The notes: generated from the letters alone by a model not told the origin. Shown: positions 24,406-34,051, counted from the stretch's first letter. The stretch: 53,257 bases of DNA from Bacteroidales bacterium (GCA_031272025.1 JAISUP010000006.1:1-53257), one strand, 5' to 3'. Numbers and translations: made by a program.

Positions 24406-27209
24406 TTTGACCAACCGCATGAGCGGCATTTTTCGCAACCTTCAATAAATGTAATTGTATCTATTTCCCCACATTTAGGACACGTTACGCCGCTTTTTTT
24501 CGTGCCGTCTTCTACAAATTGTTTTAGTGCTCTAATAACTTGTACTTTCCACGAATTTATGTTTTCATCGCCAAAATTTAACCCGGAAATAATACTAATG
24601 ACGTTTTCTATGGGTATTTCGTGTCTTAATAAGGCAGAAATAAACTTGGCATAATTCCAGAACACGGGGTTGAAAATACGCGATAGTCCCGCGATAGTAA
24701 TGCCATAGCCATCTCTATCGTAATAGCGAAAATCATAACGTTTTATCCCGTTGGGTTGTTTTTCTTTGATGATAACCCCTTCGGTAATATGTTTGGGGAT
24801 AGGGAAGACATCGTCTTGTGTTTGTCCCGTGAAAATTTCGTAAGGTTTCCCGTCTTTGAGCCCGATATACGCTATCCAATCTTCGGATCCGTTTTTAATA
24901 CGTATAACTTTAGCCTTCAATTCTTTTGGACGTTTTTCGTGTTTTTTGTTTCCCGATTTTTTATCTAGGGATTTATCTTTATTGGTAAATATCCCGTCTC
25001 GCGAGCCTTCCCGATATACCGTCATCCCCTTGCAGCCTGTTTCCCATGCTTTAAGATACAAGTCGTTCACGGTTGCTTCTGTTGTTTCTTTGGGTAAATT
25101 GACGGTAACAGAAATAGAATGGTCTACCCATTTTTGTACTAATCCTTGTAATTCTACTTTTTTCAGGTAGTCGGTATCATTGGCTGTGGATTTATAGTAT
25201 GGCGATTTTTCCACGATGGGTTCTAATTCGGCGAGGTTCATCTGTTTCAATTGCTCAATGTTGTAGCCATTGATTTCTGCCCATGTAAGAAATTTGTGGT
25301 GAAAAACCACGTACTCTTCGAAACAGTCGCCGGAGCCGTCGCAGAACGTTTTTCTCGTGGGTTCTGTCGTGGTAGGAGATGCAGGGTCAAGCAGGGGGAT
25401 AACCGGAGAACCGAGTGTATCTGTTCCCGGACTGATTTTCCGTTTTCTGTTATATGCCACGTTAAACACGGGCTCTATCCCGGAGGTTGTTTGAGTACAA
25501 ATGCTCACGCTACCGGTAGGGGCAATGGTGAGCAACGCGATATTACGTCTGCCGTAGCGTACCATATCTTCATAGAGATTAGGGTCTGTTGCTTTTAATC
25601 GATTAATGAAAGGATTAGTTCCTTCTTTTATGCTACTGTAAATAGGAAATGCTCCGCGTTCCCGCGCGAGGGTTACAGACGAGCGGTAGGCTGCCAACGC
25701 GAGTTGTTTGTGTACTTCGGAAGAAAAGGTATTCCCATGCTCTGAACCGTAGCGAATATTGAGTGCCGCCAGCATATCCCCTTCGGCGGTGATGCCCAAA
25801 CCTGTGCGACGACCTTGCAAACTCTTGCTCCTAATCTTATGCCATAATTCCCATTCCACGCGTTTCACGTCATCGCTTTCAGGGTCACTTTGTATCTTGC
25901 GAATAATATCATCTATTTTTTCTATCTCCAAATCAATCAAGTCGTCCATTAACCGTTGGGCATATTGCACGTGCTCTTTAAAAAGAGGCATGTTAAAAGA
26001 GGCATCTTCGGTAAAAGGTTTTTCTACATAACTGTATAAATTGAGAGCCAAAAGTCGGCAACTGTCGTAAGGGCAAAGGGGGATCTCGCCACAAGGATTC
26101 GTGGAGGTTGTCTCGAACCCTTCTTCTTTATAACAGTCAGGAATAGATTCTTGTTGTATCGTATCCCAAAATAGCACTCCCGGTTCTGCCGATTTCCACG
26201 CGTTGTGGATAATCTTAGCCCATAATTTTCTCGCGTCTACTTCTTTTCGCACGATAGGGTTTTCGGCATGAATAGGATATTGTTGCGTGTAGGGTGTCCC
26301 GTTTTTCACGCATTCCATGAATTCGTTATCAATTCGTACCGAGACATTGGCTCCTGTAATTTTATTTTCTTCCATTTTGGCATCAATAAAATGTTCGGCA
26401 TCAGGGTGTTTAATTGATATCGAGAGCATGAGTGCGCCACGGCGTCCGTCTTGGGCTACTTCGCGGGTAGAATTAGAATAACGGGACATGAAAGGCACTA
26501 CCCCCGTGGAAGATAGCGCGCAATTTTTGACAGGACTTCCTGATGGACGAATATGAGAGAGATCGTGTCCCACGCCGCCTCTGCGTTTCATCAATTGTAC
26601 TTGTTCCTCGTCCATTTTCATGATACCGCCATAAGAATCTGATTGACTCCCATTTCCTATCACGAAGCAATTGGAAAGGGAAGATATTTGGAATTCGTTG
26701 CCGATACCTGCCATGGGACTTCCTTGCGGGATAATGAATTTGAACTCTTTGAGCAACTCGTAAATCAGTTCTTCGCTCATGGGATGAACATACTTTTTCT
26801 CTACGCGGGCAAACTCTTTCGATAGTCGCCGGTGCATGTCGTCAGGCGTGCGCTCCAACAAATCGCCTTGCTCGTTTTTAAGGGCATACTTGTCAATCCA
26901 AACCCCCGCGGCTAACGCATCTCCTTTAAAATAATCTACCGCATCTTGAAAAATTTCTTCTTTGGTATAACTACATCGTTTTGATGTCTCGTCTATCATG
27001 TCTTTTACTTTTTCTATATCCACAACTTCATTTTCCAATGCAAAATGGCTATCTACAGCAACTTGCATCTTCAACAATTGTTCTTTTCTCGACAACAACA
27101 TCTCTGTGGCGGAAGGAGGCATCTCGCCCGGGCGAGTGTTTGGGTTGCTTGCCGCCTCCTCGACTGTGTTTTGCCGATATTCTACCGGTAAAAATAAATC
27201 TTTATTCAT
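24393..27209 (-). CDS. nrdJ: adenosylcobalamin-dependent (class II) ribonucleotide reductase
   Basis: Class II ribonucleotide reductase, which makes deoxyribonucleotides using vitamin B12 to generate the radical and so works with or without oxygen. Seen: 'SLSNCFVIGNGSQSDSYGGI' and 'MKRRGGVGHDLSHIRPSG' in the N-terminal half, the radical-site loop 'STNPCGEIPLCPYDSCRL', 'LLTIAPTGSVSICTQTTSG', 'VTVNLPKE' and a C-terminal zinc-ribbon-like 'CPKCGEI'...'CEKCRSCGWSKCGG' that carries the reducing cysteines. Start moved to ATG 27209 ('MNKDLFLPVEYR'); the track's 27284 adds 25 unrelated residues. A -7 element lies 144 bp upstream. No cobalamin riboswitch was recognised in the leader. Confidence 0.95.
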   Translation of the reverse strand: MNKDLFLPVEYRQNTVEEAASNPNTRPGEMPPSATEMLLSRKEQLLKMQVAVDSHFALENEVVDIEKVKDMIDETSKRCSYTKEEIFQDAVDYFKGDALAAGVWIDKYALKNEQGDLLERTPDDMHRRLSKEFARVEKKYVHPMSEELIYELLKEFKFIIPQGSPMAGIGNEFQISSLSNCFVIGNGSQSDSYGGIMKMDEEQVQLMKRRGGVGHDLSHIRPSGSPVKNCALSSTGVVPFMSRYSNSTREVAQDGRRGALMLSISIKHPDAEHFIDAKMEENKITGANVSVRIDNEFMECVKNGTPYTQQYPIHAENPIVRKEVDARKLWAKIIHNAWKSAEPGVLFWDTIQQESIPDCYKEEGFETTSTNPCGEIPLCPYDSCRLLALNLYSYVEKPFTEDASFNMPLFKEHVQYAQRLMDDLIDLEIEKIDDIIRKIQSDPESDDVKRVEWELWHKIRSKSLQGRRTGLGITAEGDMLAALNIRYGSEHGNTFSSEVHKQLALAAYRSSVTLARERGAFPIYSSIKEGTNPFINRLKATDPNLYEDMVRYGRRNIALLTIAPTGSVSICTQTTSGIEPVFNVAYNRKRKISPGTDTLGSPVIPLLDPASPTTTEPTRKTFCDGSGDCFEEYVVFHHKFLTWAEINGYNIEQLKQMNLAELEPIVEKSPYYKSTANDTDYLKKVELQGLVQKWVDHSISVTVNLPKETTEATVNDLYLKAWETGCKGMTVYREGSRDGIFTNKDKSLDKKSGNKKHEKRPKELKAKVIRIKNGSEDWIAYIGLKDGKPYEIFTGQTQDDVFPIPKHITEGVIIKEKQPNGIKRYDFRYYDRDGYGITIAGLSRIFNPVFWNYAKFISALLRHEIPIENVISIISGLNFGDENINSWKVQVIRALKQFVEDGTKKSGVTCPKCGEIDTITFIEGCEKCRSCGWSKCGG

Positions 27210-27352
27210 ATTGCTTATATTTTTTATTATACTCAAACAATTCATTGCCTTGGTCGGTACGACTATTTTTGTGGTTTGACACATGTGTAATCATGAAAAA
27301 ACATTTTGTAATCAATACAATATAATCTCTTTTGCCCATTTCAATGAACTTT

Positions 27353-27360
27353 CAAAGATA
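27353..27360 (-). promoter_or_regulatory. Bacteroidetes -7 element, nrdJ
   Basis: Minus-strand TATCTTTG, perfect consensus, about 144 bp before the chosen nrdJ start. The 278-bp gap to rseP holds only this element and AT-rich DNA. Confidence 0.6.
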
Positions 27361-27487
27361 AAAAAAATGTTATGAAGAAAAATATCTTTACAAAATTATT
27401 ACTAACAAAAAGACGTTGATATTTTTCCGCGTTGATATTTAGATTATTATGAAATTTCAGAAAAAAAATTTCTTTTTGAATAGATTT

Positions 27488-28876
27488 TTATTTGAAAAAT
27501 AGTCGTAAAATGTCCATCCCGTTCGCGTAAAGGATAAGTAGCAAGAGTAAGGTAAAGCCCACGGTATTGGCATACCCGAGAAATTTATCGCTGGGTTTTT
27601 TACGGGTGATGATTTCAAACAGGATAAAGAGAATGTAACCGCCATCTAAGGCTGGAATAGGTAGAAAATTCATGAAGGCAAGGATGATGGCTAAGAAAGC
27701 CGTGATATTCCACCAGTGCTCCCAGTTCCATGTTTTTGAGAATATGCTGCCTATGGTGATAAAACCGCCCATTTGCGACACGCCTTCTTTGGTTTTGAAT
27801 AACTTAAACTGTTTCACGTAAGAAGATAGTTTTTCCCATCCCAGCGCGATGCCCCGAGGAAAAGATTCTAAAAGGTTATATGTAATGGTGTGCACGGGCA
27901 AAAAATGGGTTACATCTTTATATGAAACTCCTATATGCCCTTGTGTATCGGGAACTACAGGTATGAGAATGGACGAGTCTAAGCGGCTCACGTTTAACAA
28001 GATTTCCTGATTTTTTCTTGATGTAAAAATTCGTTGGTAATCAAAAGACGAGAACACGGGTGTATGTTCTACCCCGATTAGGCTGTCGCCTCGGCGAAGG
28101 TCTGCTTTGTTCGCGGGGGAATTGGGTAAAACACTGTCAATAACGAAAGGAAAATTATAACTGCAAATGCCTGCTTTTGTTTTGTCTCTTAGCACTTGTT
28201 GCGCGAAGTCTTGAGGTACGCGAACAACGATAGTATCTTTGTCGCGCAGTACGATTACGGTGTCGGGGGTATCTAAAAGCAACGAATATGAGAAATCGTG
28301 AGCCGTAGGTACCGGCTTCCCTTGCATGGAAATAATCTTATCTCCATTTTTAAATCCGATATTTTGTGCGATTTCGGTAAATTGCAACCCGTAATGGGCG
28401 TTTTCCATGGGGATATAACTTTCTCCAAATTTAAAAAGTAAAAAAGCATATATCAGTATCGCGGACACGAAATTAACTAAAACGCCGCCTAAAACGATGA
28501 GCAAACGTTGCCATGCCGGTTTGGCTCTAAATTCATAAGGTTGTATTTCTGCCGATAGGTCAGAGGCTTTTTGGGTTTCGTCTACCATCCCGTTAATCGC
28601 GCAATACCCCCCCAGAGGTAGCCAACCTATACCCCATTCCGTTTTATCGGGATGAGAAGCCCATGCTTCCGGCGATTTGGTAGAAAATAAACTGAAATGA
28701 TATTTACCATCATATTTTTTTACCCGTAAAATAGAAAACCATGGGTTGAAAAAAAGATAAAACTTATCTATCCGCGTTTTAAACAGTTTCGCGAAAAAGA
28801 AATGTCCCAATTCATGGGTGAGTACCAAAAAACCTAAACTTAATACGAATCCTATGACTTGCATCGTAATTCCCAT
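27488..28876 (-). CDS. rseP: site-2 protease RseP, family M50
   Basis: Intramembrane zinc metalloprotease that cleaves membrane-bound regulators such as anti-sigma factors and old signal peptides. The first helix carries the HEXXH motif ('LTHELGHFFFAKLF', residues 21-25). A first, partly degenerate and a second PDZ domain follow ('GFKNGDKIISMQGKPV' and 'SPANKADLRRGDSLIGV'). The third metal ligand lies in 'LPIPALDGGYILF' (LDGG). About four membrane helices, and length 462, match the family. 'MQVIGF' (28864) is an alternative start. A promoter element lies 58 bp upstream. In many Bacteroidetes rseP follows dxr; here dxr is not adjacent. Confidence 0.94.
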   Translation of the reverse strand: MGITMQVIGFVLSLGFLVLTHELGHFFFAKLFKTRIDKFYLFFNPWFSILRVKKYDGKYHFSLFSTKSPEAWASHPDKTEWGIGWLPLGGYCAINGMVDETQKASDLSAEIQPYEFRAKPAWQRLLIVLGGVLVNFVSAILIYAFLLFKFGESYIPMENAHYGLQFTEIAQNIGFKNGDKIISMQGKPVPTAHDFSYSLLLDTPDTVIVLRDKDTIVVRVPQDFAQQVLRDKTKAGICSYNFPFVIDSVLPNSPANKADLRRGDSLIGVEHTPVFSSFDYQRIFTSRKNQEILLNVSRLDSSILIPVVPDTQGHIGVSYKDVTHFLPVHTITYNLLESFPRGIALGWEKLSSYVKQFKLFKTKEGVSQMGGFITIGSIFSKTWNWEHWWNITAFLAIILAFMNFLPIPALDGGYILFILFEIITRKKPSDKFLGYANTVGFTLLLLLILYANGMDILRLFFK

Positions 28877-28933
28877 ATACTTACTCTATTTTTTATTTAA
28901 AAATTGCCTTTAAAAGTTCTGAAAACGAATTTG

Positions 28934-28941
28934 CAAAGATA
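28934..28941 (-). promoter_or_regulatory. Bacteroidetes -7 element, rseP
   Basis: Minus-strand TATCTTTG, perfect consensus, 58 bp upstream of the rseP start. It lies between the hmuS stop and rseP, so rseP need not be read from hmuS. Confidence 0.6.
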
Positions 28942-28971
28942 CAACTTTTATTTTATTATTACCCTGTTTTT

Positions 28972-31900
28972 TTATTTTTGTCGTTTTCGTTTTCGTAGCA
29001 CAGCGAGTATCCCCGCGCAAAAGGCAAGTATAACAATGGCAACCGTCCATCCTTCGATTTTGTTTTCGACCTTTTCGGTATCCGGTGTGCTTATGGTTTC
29101 TTTTTTTAGCACGACTCCATTTTTCTCGTTTGTGGTAACGTGTTGCATTTTTTCTATTTCGTGTTTATAGTTGTCGGCTACCGATGGGTCTACTTTTTGG
29201 GCGATAAATGCTTGCAATTTTTTATTGTTTCCCGCGAAGCCGGTGGCAGCAGATCCGTATTCTCTCACCATGTCGGCGTGCAATCGTGCAAGGGTAGTCA
29301 GTTGTTCTTCATTTGCTATCCACAGCCCTTTGCGGGCAGTTTCGAGCATCACAGCGGTAATTTCTTGCAGTGCCTGAGGGTTTACGCGGCGAAAAAATGC
29401 TTCTACTCCCAATTTGTACTCGTCTTGCACGTAAACCGAATAGATTTTGTTCCACATCTCTTGGTCTATAATCTTTGGTTTCATCACGTTCCACGCGTAA
29501 GTGTTGGTAACGACTTCGGTAATTTGAGCCGCGCTTGCCGCTTCGCCTTGCATGACTTCTTTGATATAGGCAGGATTGAAAATCGTGGTACGGGCTTCCA
29601 CCCCTATTGCCTCTTTTAATTCTTGCACACGGGTGCGATAGCGGTTGCGATAGTCGGCAAAATAGGCTTCAGGGTCTTTGCCTGTTATATCCCTGATCGC
29701 GAGATTTAGCCCTCCCATAAATTCATAGACATGGTCGAGGCTTAACGCGCCCCATGTATTGCTTTGTCGGGGTTGAATTACCATGTCTGCATCGTGGAGT
29801 ACGGCACGCAGCAACCCTTCGTGAAATGCTCCCCACGCTTTGTCATTTCCATACATTGCCCCCATGTTGTGAATGTAGGTATCGGCAATTTCTTTTTCGG
29901 TTTCCCAACGGTCTCCCGCCGTAACCATTCCTTGAATGTTAGTGCCGTACATGCCGTTGATACCGCCAAAAACACGTTGTGTGGATAGTTCTCGGGCTTC
30001 TTTGGGAACAATGCCCTGTTCTACCAATAGTCGTTCGGTTTCTATTGTACTTTTTGCCACACGATTCTCGTACTCTCGGTCGGTAGCAGTGGCAGCCATT
30101 TCTACAGCCCTATTGATAAGCGCGAGCCGCGAGGCTGCCAAATCACGAAATTGTCCCGAAGTTTGCACTACTACATCTACGCGAGGTCTCCCCAAATCGG
30201 CGGAGGCTATCAGTTGCAAGTCCGACACTCGCCCGAAGGCATCCCGAACTGGTTCCACCCCAAGCATATAGAGTACCTGCGCGATGGTTGTTCCTTCGCT
30301 TTCGATAAATTCACTACTCCAAAACGTGTAACTTACTTTGCGCGGGTAGTCACCATGTTGCTTGTAGTATTGTTCTAACGTGGCTTTAACCAAAGATACC
30401 CCCTTTTCCCATGCTGTTTCCGAAGGGGTTGCTTCGGCGTTAATCGCGTAAAGGTTGTGTCCGGTGGGGAGTGCGCGAGGGTTGGCAACGGCATCGCCAC
30501 CCGAAGAGGGAGCAACGTAGCCGCCCGACAAAGCATTGAGCAAAGATTGTATTTCCTTTTCAGGGCTTTCTTCTAATGCTTTTTTGTAAATAAGGATGTT
30601 CTTAAGCGCGCGTTCTAACTCCACGATGGCACGGGCACGCTCTTTTTGTTCTTTGGAATAAACCGTAAGATTGGTTTCTTTAAAATTGTCCGGTTTAGAT
30701 TTGTTTATATCTGATTGTTCGTTTTGCGCGCGGGTAGGTCGTTTGCCAATTTTAGGTATCCATGCAGGATGTCCCCCGCTGACCGAGTTCTTTTTGTTTC
30801 CTGTCGTTTTATCGTTATCGATAGCAAAAGCGGGCATGGCAGGACGGGAAGACATTAAAATGGTGTGTGCTTCTGATAACTCTTTCGGACTAATACGGGC
30901 AAGTTCGCGAATCAAATTGTCGTTCACGTTTTTACCATTCAAAATTTGATGTACTAATATTTTTGCCTGCTCTATATATTTTTTTATATTTGTTGATTTA
31001 TCTATATGGGCGAGACTATACGCGATGGGATCTACAGTCATTGCCAATACCGTAGAGCGTATTTTTTCAGTACTGTAAGGAATCCCCAACGTGTACAGGT
31101 GCCCTGTCATTTTTTCATTGGCGATTTCTTCAGCAAAATGATCCAACCGCTCTATTTCTTCGGCAGTATATCCTTTTTGTAAAAGACTATCCAATTTTAA
31201 GTCGCGGTGTAACCCCATTTTTACGGCTATTTTTTTAATTTCCAAAGATATAGACAAGCGTAGCGGATTTTTATCTTCTAACTTATAATAAGATTGTATT
31301 TTATCCTGCAATAATTTAAATTGAGCACGGGTTTGGCTTTCCATGAAAGCAGGGGTAAGATAGGATATTGTTGTAGCATACGAGCGGCGTTTTGCCATCA
31401 TACTTTCTCCAATATTCCCGATGGTATAGTAGTAAAAATGAGGTAAGGTGCCTACCAATCGGTCTGCCCAATCAAAACGACTTAGCGCGACTTGCTTTTG
31501 TGGGGTAAATTCGAGACTGCCATGCGTGCCGAAATGCAGCAAGGCATCGGCTTCAAACGCGTGTCGTGCCCAAAGATAAGAAACAATATAGGGATAGGGG
31601 GGGGCAGTTTTTGCCCCGTGTATAATGGCAAAGGCATCGTTTCCCAATGCCGCCATGGGTTGTGGCAATAAGACAATATTGCCTAATGTCAGGCGAGCAA
31701 CGGCAATACATGCTTGTCCGTCTTTGTGTACCGACATAAAGTCTCCGGGAAAATCCCCGTGTGTTTTGACTATATCTTCATACATGGCGGTGGGAAAATC
31801 ATGTGCTGCCCATGTCTCGTAGTCGCTTTTCGTTACCAATGCAGGATTCCCTACCCGCAAAAAATGGTCGAAAGCACCTTCCGCGTACGTACTCAATACT

Positions 31901-33177
31901 TCACCTTGTGTCATGAGCAAATGTTCAAAACCGGCTAACGTGGAAGGTAAATTTTCTACTTTATATCCTTCGGATTGCAATCTTTTGAGCAAGTTGTAGA
32001 GCGAGGGTACGGTTTCCAATCCTTGTGCGGTGAGGGTAGCTTGCCCGGCTCCTTTAAAGTAGTAAATCGCCACCTTCTTGTCTGCATTATTCTTTTTCTT
32101 TAATTTGATAAAATTATGTATAATTTGAGTAAAATTATGGAGTCTTTCGGGAATGCTTTTGAACAAGTAGAGACCGTTAGGGTCAATTTCTTGTGAGGTG
32201 AGCACGTAGGGATAAATAGCCCCGTCTAATTCGGGCATCACGATACTTTGCGATAAGAACCCGCCCGACATTCCTTGCAGGTCGGCTTCCCATTCTTCAC
32301 GTGTTTGCAGCAAAGAGAGCGGCGCGAAAAGTGGAATATTCTGCATTTTTAACCAAGTAATTACCGTGTCTCCTTGCCCCATTGATAGTCGCCCATGCGC
32401 GAAATAAATCACGGCATCGGGCTGTATTTCTTTCAAAAAATCAAGACGTTTCATCAAGGATGACACGGGATAGACGTTGTTGCCTGCTTGCCATAAAGCC
32501 ATGATGAGGCTGTCGATATTGTCGCGGTTACCGCCAAAAGGATCGTTAAAGCCTCCCAAAATGGCTATTTTTGGGGCATTCTTGATATAAAAATGTTTTT
32601 CTTTCAAGTAATTTTCATATTCTGATACGGTTTTAAACGACTTGTCCGCGTCTAAATGATAGAGTACATCAGAGGCGGTTTCGGTAACGGGGGCGGGGGC
32701 GGGTATGAAAAAACGTTTATGGTTGATGTCGCGACGAATATAACGGGCGAGGTTTCGATAGTTGTGCCGGTTCCCGTTGCCGAGATAGCCTTGCACGATT
32801 TGTCGTCGCGTGCTGTCGAGACTGCAAATGTCGTTATCGGGGTTAGTTGCCGCGTACACGTACACAGGGGTTCCTTTGTCGGCAAGTCGTTGCAGGCATG
32901 CCCGCTGCTCGGCGGTGATATTCAACCCCATACCAAAAGCCAACACACAATCGTAGCGTTTGGCTTTACTTATCTTGTCCGTGGGGAGTACCACGTATTT
33001 CACGAAACGGCTGTCATTGGCACGTACAATGTCTGCTACCTGAAACGCCTGAAAATTAACCAACGCCACGCGAGTGGTCGCGGCGGTATAATGCCATAGT
33101 AGCCATAGCCCCGATACGACGATGATGACCGAGATGACAATGCCTGCCATGATGATTTTTTTGCTCTGTTTTATCAT
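28972..33177 (-). CDS. hmuS: CobN-family chelatase, probable haem dechelatase HmuS
   Basis: A giant (about 1,401-residue) member of the CobN/ChlH/BchH family. Family blocks are clear: 'DALLHFGTHGSLEFTPQKQV', 'YYTIGNIGESMMAKRRSY', 'GDYPRKVSYTFWSSEFIESE', 'VLYMLGVEPVRDAFGRVSDL', 'RPRVDVVVQTSGQFRD' and 'WGALSLDHVYEFMGGL'. Unlike biosynthetic CobN it has a membrane helix at each end ('IIMAGIVISVIIVVSGLWLL' and 'WTVAIVILAFCAGILAVL' followed by 'RKRKRQK'), which places the bulk outside the cytoplasm. This architecture is that of HmuS, the CobN-like protein of Bacteroidetes hmu haem operons, reported to remove iron from haem. No CobS/CobT or ChlI/ChlD partner and no other cobalamin synthesis gene is present, while hmuY-hmuR lie 8 kb away. 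Start moved to ATG 33177 ('MIKQSKKIIM'), 179 bp after the tetR stop. Cobaltochelatase remains an alternative. Confidence 0.85.
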   Translation of the reverse strand: MIKQSKKIIMAGIVISVIIVVSGLWLLWHYTAATTRVALVNFQAFQVADIVRANDSRFVKYVVLPTDKISKAKRYDCVLAFGMGLNITAEQRACLQRLADKGTPVYVYAATNPDNDICSLDSTRRQIVQGYLGNGNRHNYRNLARYIRRDINHKRFFIPAPAPVTETASDVLYHLDADKSFKTVSEYENYLKEKHFYIKNAPKIAILGGFNDPFGGNRDNIDSLIMALWQAGNNVYPVSSLMKRLDFLKEIQPDAVIYFAHGRLSMGQGDTVITWLKMQNIPLFAPLSLLQTREEWEADLQGMSGGFLSQSIVMPELDGAIYPYVLTSQEIDPNGLYLFKSIPERLHNFTQIIHNFIKLKKKNNADKKVAIYYFKGAGQATLTAQGLETVPSLYNLLKRLQSEGYKVENLPSTLAGFEHLLMTQGEVLSTYAEGAFDHFLRVGNPALVTKSDYETWAAHDFPTAMYEDIVKTHGDFPGDFMSVHKDGQACIAVARLTLGNIVLLPQPMAALGNDAFAIIHGAKTAPPYPYIVSYLWARHAFEADALLHFGTHGSLEFTPQKQVALSRFDWADRLVGTLPHFYYYTIGNIGESMMAKRRSYATTISYLTPAFMESQTRAQFKLLQDKIQSYYKLEDKNPLRLSISLEIKKIAVKMGLHRDLKLDSLLQKGYTAEEIERLDHFAEEIANEKMTGHLYTLGIPYSTEKIRSTVLAMTVDPIAYSLAHIDKSTNIKKYIEQAKILVHQILNGKNVNDNLIRELARISPKELSEAHTILMSSRPAMPAFAIDNDKTTGNKKNSVSGGHPAWIPKIGKRPTRAQNEQSDINKSKPDNFKETNLTVYSKEQKERARAIVELERALKNILIYKKALEESPEKEIQSLLNALSGGYVAPSSGGDAVANPRALPTGHNLYAINAEATPSETAWEKGVSLVKATLEQYYKQHGDYPRKVSYTFWSSEFIESEGTTIAQVLYMLGVEPVRDAFGRVSDLQLIASADLGRPRVDVVVQTSGQFRDLAASRLALINRAVEMAATATDREYENRVAKSTIETERLLVEQGIVPKEARELSTQRVFGGINGMYGTNIQGMVTAGDRWETEKEIADTYIHNMGAMYGNDKAWGAFHEGLLRAVLHDADMVIQPRQSNTWGALSLDHVYEFMGGLNLAIRDITGKDPEAYFADYRNRYRTRVQELKEAIGVEARTTIFNPAYIKEVMQGEAASAAQITEVVTNTYAWNVMKPKIIDQEMWNKIYSVYVQDEYKLGVEAFFRRVNPQALQEITAVMLETARKGLWIANEEQLTTLARLHADMVREYGSAATGFAGNNKKLQAFIAQKVDPSVADNYKHEIEKMQHVTTNEKNGVVLKKETISTPDTEKVENKIEGWTVAIVILAFCAGILAVLRKRKRQK

Positions 33178-33197
33178 TGGTTTATGTTTTAGAAATA

Positions 33198-33212
33198 GAC
33201 TTTGCAAAAGTC
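33198..33212. promoter_or_regulatory. perfect inverted repeat upstream of hmuS, candidate operator
   Basis: GACTTT-GCA-AAAGTC, a perfect 6-bp-arm palindrome 20 bp upstream of the hmuS start and downstream of tetR. It could be an operator or a short RNA hairpin covering the translation start. No perfect -7 element was seen in the 179-bp gap, so hmuS may be read from the tetR promoter. Confidence 0.35.
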
Positions 33213-33356
33213 GGAAAATGCCAAAAACACTCTTATCCCCAAAAGTGAGTAATTTAGGGAGGAAAAATAACTTTTTTGAACATGGACACGCTAAAGCGAT
33301 TTTCAAAAAGATAGGCGTTTCAATGATCAGATGAAGGCTACGGAATCCATTTTCAA

Positions 33357-33980
33357 TTATCTAATCATCAGTGCGTTAAACACAAACCGTACATTGTTTT
33401 CCCGGCGTTCGGCAAGAATTTTCTCTACCTCTTTTTTGCTATTGATGTTCATCACATCTTTGAGCACAGGTAAGGCAATAAAAACCGAAATGTTCAGTGA
33501 TAAAATATTCATCATCAAATTAATAAGTGAAATAGGACGGACATTGCCTTTTTCAATTTCTTCGTTGAGTTTGGTCTCTATTTTGCCCAAAATAACGGAA
33601 ATATGCGGGGCAAGCAGTTCTATAACCAAGTCGCGGTTGGATTTATTTTGCAGAATTTCGTTAAAAACAAAAATGGGCAGTCGCGGTTGCTTTGCCACAA
33701 AATTAAACTGCGCTTCCATCAGTTGGCGTATCATTTGCTCAAACGGTGCATCTTTATCCAAAATGACCACAAAAGATTGAATCAACGACGCGATTTTCTT
33801 TTCAAAAATCATTTGAAACAGTTTTTCCTTCGTGCGGAAATAATAATGCAGCATCGAGTGGCTCACTCCCGCTCTTTTGGCGATAGCAACGGTTTTCGCG
33901 TTACCATAACCCTTGTCTAAAAACTCCTCTTCGGCAGCATTCAAGATCACTTGTTCTGTTGTTAAATCATTGTTTTCCAT
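33357..33980 (-). CDS. TetR/AcrR family transcriptional regulator
   Basis: One-component regulator of the TetR family, 207 residues. The N-terminal helix-turn-helix reads 'VILNAAEEEFLDKGYGNAKT' then 'AIAKRAGVSHSMLHYYFRTK', the standard TetR pattern. The C-terminal all-helical ligand domain ('FNEILQNKSNRDLVIELL', 'LINLMMNILSLNISVFIALP') is of the kind common in Bacteroidetes regulators of efflux and transport. It lies directly upstream of hmuS on the same strand (179 bp), so it may control hmuS; TetR proteins usually bind near their own gene. The effector is unknown, and haem would be a guess. Confidence 0.93.
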   Translation of the reverse strand: MENNDLTTEQVILNAAEEEFLDKGYGNAKTVAIAKRAGVSHSMLHYYFRTKEKLFQMIFEKKIASLIQSFVVILDKDAPFEQMIRQLMEAQFNFVAKQPRLPIFVFNEILQNKSNRDLVIELLAPHISVILGKIETKLNEEIEKGNVRPISLINLMMNILSLNISVFIALPVLKDVMNINSKKEVEKILAERRENNVRFVFNALMIR

Positions 33981-34015
33981 TAAATTAAATGTATTTTAGA
34001 AATGATCAAATATTG

Positions 34016-34039
34016 TTGTTAAACATTATTGTCTAACAA
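34016..34039. promoter_or_regulatory. inverted repeat at the tetR start site, candidate TetR operator
   Basis: TTGTTA-N12-TAACAA, placed between the -7 element and the tetR start, where it would overlap the expected transcription start. That position suits autorepression. Arms are only 6 bp in AT-rich DNA, so chance is possible. Confidence 0.35.
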
Positions 34040-34043
34040 TTTG

Positions 34044-34051
34044 CAAAGATA
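34044..34051 (-). promoter_or_regulatory. Bacteroidetes -7 element, tetR(-hmuS)
   Basis: Minus-strand TATCTTTG, 64 bp upstream of the tetR start. It diverges from the promoter at 34094. Confidence 0.6.

Noticed and set aside
27210-27487. Cobalamin riboswitch upstream of nrdJ
   Set aside because: No B12-box-like sequence or multi-helix structure recognised in the leader on the minus strand.
28972-33177. Aerobic cobaltochelatase CobN for B12 synthesis
   Set aside because: Membrane anchors at both ends, no CobS/CobT and the hmuYR context favour HmuS. Kept as an alternative, not the main call.
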